Positions 58,899 through 64,000 of a stretch of 64,000 bases of DNA are shown here, one piece after another (positions within the stretch are counted from its first letter, which is position 1; each line of letters starts with the position of its first letter). The stretch spans positions 2,852,001-2,916,000 of the forward strand of contig NZ_CP058561.1 of NCBI RefSeq assembly GCF_018141425.1, written 5' to 3'. Position numbers and translations under genes: made by a program. Source of the stretch: Vallitalea guaymasensis (lineage in GTDB: Bacteria > Bacillota > Clostridia > Lachnospirales > Vallitaleaceae). The notes below the pieces were generated by a model, which was not told the origin of the DNA, did not search any database, and saw only the letters and a list, made by a program, of their open reading frames with translations.

Positions 58899-59711
58899 TT
58901 AAAACTGATTATTTCCCTTATACAGTGCCCCGTATCGTCCTGGGGCATGTCCGGTTATACGTTTGAACTGCTTGCTGAAGTGATACATATTGTCATATCC
59001 TACCTTCTGTGCCACATCTTTTACTTGGCTGTTGGAGCTTACTAATAAATATTTTGCCCTGTTTATACGTGCTCTTATTAGCTCTTCTTTTGGACTTTGA
59101 TTGAAGAAGTCTTTATATAATATTGAAAACCTGGAACGGCTAAGAGCCACAAGAGAAGCCATTTCTTCAATTGTCCATGGAGCTTGAAGATTGGTTAAGA
59201 TTTCTTCTCTGGCAATCTTGAATTTTTCGTATAAAGCAGTATTATGAGGGTCTTCTATATAGTTATTCTGGTATTTGTTTTCTCTAGCCAACTCTATGAA
59301 AAAGTTATTTAATAGAGCACTTACATTTTCTTCCCAGAAGATATCTTTTCTTATGAATTCTCTCTCAAGCTTTTTGATTATGAATCTGATGAAGCTAAAA
59401 TCGGATATAGAAAATATAGTGTTAGTGGGTAAATCTAATTTCTCTAAAAAAGATTCTACATTATTATTAGCTGTAAAATGAAACCAATCATTGATAAATC
59501 CATTTTTAGCATTATAGTATTTCTGGAAATGGTCTGGTGTGAAAATAATACAGGAATTGGGTTTTTCATCAATATTTTCTCCCTCAATATCTATAGTGAT
59601 TGCTGTTTTGAAAAAGAGAAATAAATAATCGCCTGATCCATAAGGTCTTTCTATCCTGAAGTTGTTATCATGTTTATAATCATATCCTACTGCATTCAAT
59701 TTTAATTCTAT
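58899..59711 (-). CDS. AraC-family regulator, probably with an ATA start codon
   Basis: Regulator of about 270 aa, paralogous to 38660-39442. N-terminal ligand domain with RPYGSGDYLFLFFKTAITI, and C-terminal AraC domain (GYDNMYHFSKQFKRITGHAPGRY). Start choice: an ATA codon at 59711 aligns exactly with the Met of the paralogue and has GAGGTG 6 bases upstream; the upstream ATG (59756) and TTG (59771) have no SD and add non-homologous residues. So either ATA initiates or the start is degraded. It is divergent from the GH51 gene, its likely target. Confidence 0.8.
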   Translation of the reverse strand: MELKLNAVGYDYKHDNNFRIERPYGSGDYLFLFFKTAITIDIEGENIDEKPNSCIIFTPDHFQKYYNAKNGFINDWFHFTANNNVESFLEKLDLPTNTIFSISDFSFIRFIIKKLEREFIRKDIFWEENVSALLNNFFIELARENKYQNNYIEDPHNTALYEKFKIAREEILTNLQAPWTIEEMASLVALSRSRFSILYKDFFNQSPKEELIRARINRAKYLLVSSNSQVKDVAQKVGYDNMYHFSKQFKRITGHAPGRYGALYKGNNQF

Positions 59712-59854
59712 ATTAATCACCTCTATAAAACAAAATGACAAATGAAAACGAAACATTAGTTCATTTACCAAGATGGGTTATTACAATATAATTATACTAT
59801 ATTTATTATTATCAAAGCAATATTATATAAAATATATTAGAGAAGGAGCTAAAT

Positions 59855-61327
59855 ATGGTTAAATACGTTATTAACGCAAGTAAAAAGAAATCACAAATAA
59901 GTAAACATATTTATGGGCATTTTTCTGAGCATTTGGGTCGTTGTATTTATGGAGGCATATGGGTTGGTGAAGAATCGGATATACCCAATACACATGGTTG
60001 CAGGAATGATGTTGTTGAAGCATTAAAAAATATTAATATTCCTGTACTTAGATGGCCAGGAGGGTGTTTTGCAGATGAATACCATTGGAAAGATGGAATT
60101 GGTCCTGTGGATAGAAGGAAAAAAATGATTAATACCAATTGGGGTGGTGTTGTAGAAGATAACAGTTTCGGAACTCACGAGTTTCTGGAATTTTGTGAGC
60201 TGATTGGTGCTGAGCCTTATATATGTGGTAATCTAGGGAGTGGAACAGTCCAAGAGATGTCTGAATGGGTTGAGTATATGACTTCTGACAGTATTTCACC
60301 AATGGCTGATCTTAGGAAATCTAATGGAAAAGAGAATCCTTGGAAAGTTAAATATTTTGGAGTGGGTAATGAAAACTGGGGATGTGGAGGAAACATGAGA
60401 GCTGAGTATTATGCTGATGAATATAGACGTTATGCAAGTTATGTCAAAGATTATTCATCTAATAAGATTTTCAAGGTTGCTTGTGGACCTTCAGCTGATG
60501 ATTATAATTGGACAGAAGTCCTCATGGAAAGAGCTTGTAAATATATGCAAGGGCTAGCTCTACATTATTATACAATAATAGGACCTTGGGAAAACAAAGG
60601 TTCTGCTACTGATTTTAGCGAAATAGATTATTATAGAACCATGGATAAGACTCTATATATGGAAGAGTTGTTAATAAAACATAGTGCTATTATGGATAAA
60701 TATGATCCAGATAAAAATGTGGCACTATTGGTTGATGAATGGGGTAGTTGGTATGATGTTGAACCTGGGACTAATCCTGGTTTCCTGTATCAGCAGAATA
60801 CAATGAGGGACGCAATGATAGCTGGTATTAATCTTAACCTGTTCAACCAACATTCAGATCGGGTACATATGGCGAATATTGCTCAACTAGTTAATGTGTT
60901 ACAAGCCATAATTTTGACAGAAGGCAGAAAGATGATTCTAACACCTACTTATCATGTTTTTGATATGTATAAAGTCCACCAAGATAATACATTGGTAGAG
61001 AGCTATATAAATACATCTGAAATTACTTCAGAAGAGTATAAAGTCAGAGATTTGGTTGAATCAGTATCATTAGATGAAAATAATAAATTGTATATTACCA
61101 TATGTAATACAGATTTGCATAACCCCAAATTGGTCAATACTGAACTTATTGATTATACTCCTAATAATCTTGAAGGAAAAATTATTACAGAAGCAATGAA
61201 TGCACACAATACTTTTGATGCTCCTCAGGTAGTAGCAATGAAAGATTTTAATGATGTAATACTTAATGAGAATGGTTTTACAATGACCTTACCCCCATGT
61301 AGTATTGTAAGGATTACCCTAGAGTAA
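59855..61327 (+). CDS. abfA: GH51 alpha-N-arabinofuranosidase
   Basis: Intracellular alpha-L-arabinofuranosidase of 490 aa that removes arabinose from oligosaccharides. Glu173 in GVGNENWG (acid/base) and Glu295 in VDEWGSWY (nucleophile) match the catalytic pair of the family in position. Other conserved parts: [41 protein letters not shown] and TNWGG. TIM barrel then C-terminal beta domain. SD AGAAGGAG. Divergent from the AraC gene at 58899. The small Cys-rich gene begins two bases downstream. Confidence 0.95.
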   Translation: MVKYVINASKKKSQISKHIYGHFSEHLGRCIYGGIWVGEESDIPNTHGCRNDVVEALKNINIPVLRWPGGCFADEYHWKDGIGPVDRRKKMINTNWGGVVEDNSFGTHEFLEFCELIGAEPYICGNLGSGTVQEMSEWVEYMTSDSISPMADLRKSNGKENPWKVKYFGVGNENWGCGGNMRAEYYADEYRRYASYVKDYSSNKIFKVACGPSADDYNWTEVLMERACKYMQGLALHYYTIIGPWENKGSATDFSEIDYYRTMDKTLYMEELLIKHSAIMDKYDPDKNVALLVDEWGSWYDVEPGTNPGFLYQQNTMRDAMIAGINLNLFNQHSDRVHMANIAQLVNVLQAIILTEGRKMILTPTYHVFDMYKVHQDNTLVESYINTSEITSEEYKVRDLVESVSLDENNKLYITICNTDLHNPKLVNTELIDYTPNNLEGKIITEAMNAHNTFDAPQVVAMKDFNDVILNENGFTMTLPPCSIVRITLE

Positions 61328-61329
61328 TC

Positions 61330-61584
61330 ATGAAATATATATGTAAAAGATGTATGGTATTTCAGGAGGATGAAGCTGAACTTTTACCAAAGATTCAAAG
61401 TTATATAGATACCCTAGATAACAGTATCAAAGTCCATGAAACAATTTATCAAGAGCGGTTGCAACATTGTGAAAATTGCTCGGACTTAATCAATGGCATC
61501 TGCAAGCATTGTGGATGCTTTGTTTTAGTTCGAGCTATAAAAAGAAAATTACATTGTCCTCACCCTAAATTACCTAAGTGGTAA
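61330..61584 (+). CDS. small Cys-rich protein (DUF6171-like)
   Basis: An 84-aa protein beginning two bases after the GH51 stop codon. N-terminal CKRC pair, then C-terminal CENCSDLINGICKHCGCFVL and CPHPKLPKW, a likely zinc-binding arrangement resembling the DUF6171 family. Function unknown. The upstream SD is weak (inside the end of the GH51 gene), so it probably relies on translational coupling. Confidence 0.75.
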   Translation: MKYICKRCMVFQEDEAELLPKIQSYIDTLDNSIKVHETIYQERLQHCENCSDLINGICKHCGCFVLVRAIKRKLHCPHPKLPKW

Positions 61585-61654
61585 TTGAACAGTGTTTTTT
61601 ATTTTAATATAATACAAAAATTTTAAATTTATATTACAAATATATTAAAAAATA

Positions 61655-61663
61655 TGTTATAAT
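61655..61663 (+). promoter_or_regulatory. extended -10 promoter of the M23/bactofilin genes
   Basis: TGTTATAAT matches the extended -10 exactly and lies 76 bases before the M23 gene start. The -35 region is poor. Confidence 0.45.
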
Positions 61664-61738
61664 GTATTTGGCTAAAATTGAAAATAAACCAATTATATAC
61701 ATAAAATAACAAAATACTGTTAAAGGTGGGGATAAAAA

Positions 61739-62854
61739 ATGAATTGGGGGACTAGGCATAACGTTAAAGAGCATAAAATCAAAAGTCGCAAATATATAAC
61801 TTTTGTTATAATACCTGATCCTACCAAAAGTCCTAAGACCATTAAAATACCAAAATGGATTAGGTTCCCTCTACTAGCTTGTGTTATTGCTGTAATAATA
61901 TGGGTGCTGGTCACAATGACAGATGTAGCTGATGTGCAAAATAAAATGGCAACTGCTAATCTCAATCTTCAAACCAATACATACGAGAATAGTGATAAAG
62001 ATGCAAAAATCAAGGAATATGAAGCAGAAGAGGCTGAGAAGTTTTCAAAGTTGGATGATCTGCAAGAACTATATACGCAGATTCAAAACAAGCTCAAAGA
62101 ATTAGAGGACCAAAAGCAGGATATTGATTCCAAGCTAAATGGTACTGAGAAAACTACTGACAGCAAACCTGTAGGTTCCATAGAGAGAAAAGCTTCTGCT
62201 GAACCTTTGGTAGCTGAATTTTCAGCATCAAGAAGTACTAATATAACTGCATCTTTAGATTTATTACCCATGAATAGCCAAGAAGATGAATCTGATACGG
62301 CAAAGCAAGAAATATCGGTAGAGGAAGATTTTCAAGCTAAAGCAGAAGATTTAATAAATAAACTTCAAGAGACAATGAAGTTGATTGACAGTGAAACTAA
62401 TACATATAATAAACTTAATGATAAAGTTGATGAGATAATACCATATTGGGATGCTTATCCTTCAATGTTACCTGTTAAGAATACATGGGTTACAAGTCCA
62501 TATGGCTGGAGAAAAAATCCTTTTGGACGTAAAGCTTTTGAATTTCACAGAGGTGTAGACTTAAAAGCTAGTTATGGAACAAGCGTATATGCTACTGGTA
62601 AAGGAACTGTTGTTTTTGCAGGATATGACGCTATATATGGAAGATTGGTAATTATTGACCACGGATATGGTATTACTACCAAATATGCACATAATTCTAA
62701 ATTACTGGTTATAAAAGGTGACAAGGTCAATCGTGGAGATAAAGTAGCAAAATCAGGAAGTACTGGAAGAAGCAGCGGACCTCACGTTCATTATGGAGTC
62801 CTTGTAAATGGTGAAACACAAAATCCAATGGATTATATATATAAAGGAAAATAA
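61739..62854 (+). CDS. M23-family peptidase (membrane-anchored)
   Basis: A 371-aa zinc endopeptidase of the LytM/M23 family acting on peptidoglycan. Cytoplasmic basic start, TM helix (about 40-60, FPLLACVIAVIIWVLVTM), coiled coil (about 75-140, with LKELEDQKQD), a second helical segment, then the C-terminal M23 domain. Zinc ligands: His270 and Asp274 in HRGVD, and His351 in GPHVHYG, with His349 as catalytic. SD AAAGGTGGGG. It precedes a bactofilin gene, a common pairing in Firmicutes. Confidence 0.93.
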   Translation: MNWGTRHNVKEHKIKSRKYITFVIIPDPTKSPKTIKIPKWIRFPLLACVIAVIIWVLVTMTDVADVQNKMATANLNLQTNTYENSDKDAKIKEYEAEEAEKFSKLDDLQELYTQIQNKLKELEDQKQDIDSKLNGTEKTTDSKPVGSIERKASAEPLVAEFSASRSTNITASLDLLPMNSQEDESDTAKQEISVEEDFQAKAEDLINKLQETMKLIDSETNTYNKLNDKVDEIIPYWDAYPSMLPVKNTWVTSPYGWRKNPFGRKAFEFHRGVDLKASYGTSVYATGKGTVVFAGYDAIYGRLVIIDHGYGITTKYAHNSKLLVIKGDKVNRGDKVAKSGSTGRSSGPHVHYGVLVNGETQNPMDYIYKGK

Positions 62855-62918
62855 ATTATATTGATTAACGAAATTTTATTACAAAAATTTGTTCGAATTT
62901 GTACAAAGGAGAAGTGAA

Positions 62919-63341
62919 ATGATTAAGCAAAAGAAAAAAGCAACTTATGACAAACCATCCACTATAATAGGAAAAGATACAACTTTAGAAACTTCTATTC
63001 TGAAATCCAAGAATTCAGTACAGATAAATGGTAAGTATTATGGAGATATGGAAGTTGAAGCTAGTGTAGCTATTGGAGAAACTGGATACATTAAAGGTAA
63101 TATAGAAGCTGATTTTTTGTTGGTAGCAGGTAAGATTGAGGGTAACATAAAGATTGCAGGACAACTTCATCTGACTAAAACAGCGAAAATAACAGGAGAT
63201 ATTAATACAGTTAGTATCATTATTGATGAAGGTGCTCTAATAGATGGGAATTGCAGCATGTCCAATGTACAAAATAATGTTAAACAAATTGAGAATAATA
63301 AAGTTAAGTCAATTGAAAATAAAAATAAAGATAACAAATAA
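62919..63341 (+). CDS. bactofilin (polymer-forming cytoskeletal protein)
   Basis: A 140-aa bactofilin that forms beta-helical filaments at the cell membrane and often positions cell-wall enzymes. Start 62919 follows AAAGGAG; an in-frame TTG at 62889 lacks an SD. Core repeats are seen: VQINGKYYGDMEVEASVAIG, GYIKGNIEADFLLVAGKIEG and KITGDINTVSIIIDEGALI. The C-terminus is a charged Asn/Lys-rich tail. Adjacent to an M23 peptidase gene, which it may localise. Confidence 0.93.
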   Translation: MIKQKKKATYDKPSTIIGKDTTLETSILKSKNSVQINGKYYGDMEVEASVAIGETGYIKGNIEADFLLVAGKIEGNIKIAGQLHLTKTAKITGDINTVSIIIDEGALIDGNCSMSNVQNNVKQIENNKVKSIENKNKDNK

Positions 63342-63379
63342 TATAAAACCAAAATTCAATAATAATAATTTATTTATCC

Positions 63380-63415
63380 AGATTATCTGAGTATATTGCT
63401 TAGATGGTCTTTTTT
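63380..63415 (+). terminator. terminator after the bactofilin gene
   Basis: AGATTATCTGAG (63380-63391) pairs with CTTAGATGGTCT (63399-63410) through wobble pairs, followed by a T-run. Confidence 0.75.
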
Positions 63416-63597
63416 ATTGATATTTAACATAATGCTAAATTATTCAAAATTATTAACAGAGAGTTCATATTTTATTCAAAGAAAATGAGTATAATCTATA
63501 TATAGAATATATGATTAACCAATTGAAATAATTGTACTTACAGATATTTGATACCAAGAGAGGTTAATCTAAAAATAAAATATTTGGAGGAATATAT

Positions 63598-64000
63598 ATG
63601 GACGAATTCAAAAGATATGATGAGAACGGAAATGAAATCAATGGTAACGAAAATAACACTAACAATGTAGACGGTAATGATTATGGTGATGTTGTAGAAA
63701 CGACGATTATCAAAAGTCATGCTGATGAAAGTAATGATAACAGTTTGTCGATGGAGAAACATAATCAAGCTTATTCAGATCAATGTTTTCAAGAAAGAAT
63801 AAAAAATGAAGAAAAAAAAGCTCGTAAGAAAATTTTTACATGGAAAAAAGTTATAGCATGTGTTTTAGTAGCAGTTCTTATGGGTGGAGCATTCCAATTA
63901 GGTATGGAAGTCACTAAACCATTTTTTGAAAAATTTGTAGGTTCAACAATATCTCAAAATGATGATTCGAATAAATTCGCTTTTGAAGATAAAAACAATA
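63598..64000 (+). CDS. membrane protein, N-terminal part only (3' truncated)
   Basis: An open frame from ATG 63598 (SD TTGGAGG) to the window end, 134 codons. The first 85 residues are polar and Asn/Asp-rich (MDEFKRYDENGNEINGNE...), followed by a basic stretch KKARKKIFTWKK and one TM helix (VIACVLVAVLMGGAFQLGM, about residues 82-100), then a polar extracytoplasmic start. This layout matches the N-terminus of Clostridial HtrA/DegP-type S1C serine proteases, but the protease domain lies outside the window, so the function is a guess. Confidence 0.6.
   Translation, partial: MDEFKRYDENGNEINGNENNTNNVDGNDYGDVVETTIIKSHADESNDNSLSMEKHNQAYSDQCFQERIKNEEKKARKKIFTWKKVIACVLVAVLMGGAFQLGMEVTKPFFEKFVGSTISQNDDSNKFAFEDKNN

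Overview
The window is AT-rich, densely coded DNA with strong Shine-Dalgarno sites, Gram-positive lipoprotein signals, spore-germination genes (cwlJ-gerQ type), a ROK regulator and several membrane-anchored AraC sensors. This points to an anaerobic, spore-forming, polysaccharide-degrading Clostridia member. A Vallitalea/Lachnospirales-like organism is my inference from gene style, not something proven here. Most of the window (about 1-49 kb) is a carbohydrate-utilisation region; the last 14 kb is housekeeping and cell-envelope DNA. Layout: (1) 1-6.5 kb: end of a class II aldolase gene, a sugar ABC importer (binding protein and two permeases, no ATPase), an FGGY sugar kinase and a ROK regulator. 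This fits uptake and kinase/aldolase breakdown of a deoxy- or keto-sugar such as L-fuculose. (2) 6.6-7.9 kb: glutamate dehydrogenase on the minus strand. (3) 8.4-21.2 kb: three consecutive giant secreted multidomain proteins (about 1300-1400 residues), paralogous to each other, each with a divergent GH29 (alpha-L-fucosidase)-like barrel plus Ig-like and F5/8 carbohydrate-binding modules. (4) 21.5-27.7 kb: an intracellular operon of Gfo/Idh oxidoreductase, URO-D-family protein, GH38 alpha-mannosidase-like enzyme (usual nucleophile Asp replaced by Glu) and HAD phosphatase. (5) 27.8-33.7 kb: a membrane AraC sensor divergent from an LplB/LplC/LplA-type importer operon. (6) 33.8-41.5 kb: Gfo/Idh plus sugar isomerase/epimerase pair, AraC regulators, a GH2 enzyme, a DHFR-like reductase and a second 423-residue Gfo/Idh. 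(7) 41.6-49.1 kb: a second AraC sensor and second Lpl-type importer operon, here separated by the spore genes gerQ and cwlJ. (8) 49.1-49.6 kb: an unusual non-coding element with nested inverted repeats of 23 and 15 bp around a cluster of small hairpins. (9) 49.6-54.2 kb: a GldF/GldG/DUF4340-type ABC export cluster. (10) 54.3-58.8 kb: mutS2, response regulator and histidine kinase on the minus strand. (11) 58.9-61.6 kb: an AraC regulator divergent from a GH51 arabinofuranosidase, then a small Cys-rich protein. (12) 61.7-64 kb: an M23 peptidase, a bactofilin and the start of a membrane protein cut by the window end. How the parts fit: secreted GH29-like proteins attack an external glycan, three ATPase-less importers bring in oligosaccharides (presumably powered by a shared ATPase encoded elsewhere), and cytoplasmic GH38, GH2, GH51, Gfo/Idh, isomerase, kinase and aldolase enzymes finish the breakdown, under AraC and ROK control. 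The target glycan cannot be read from the sequence.
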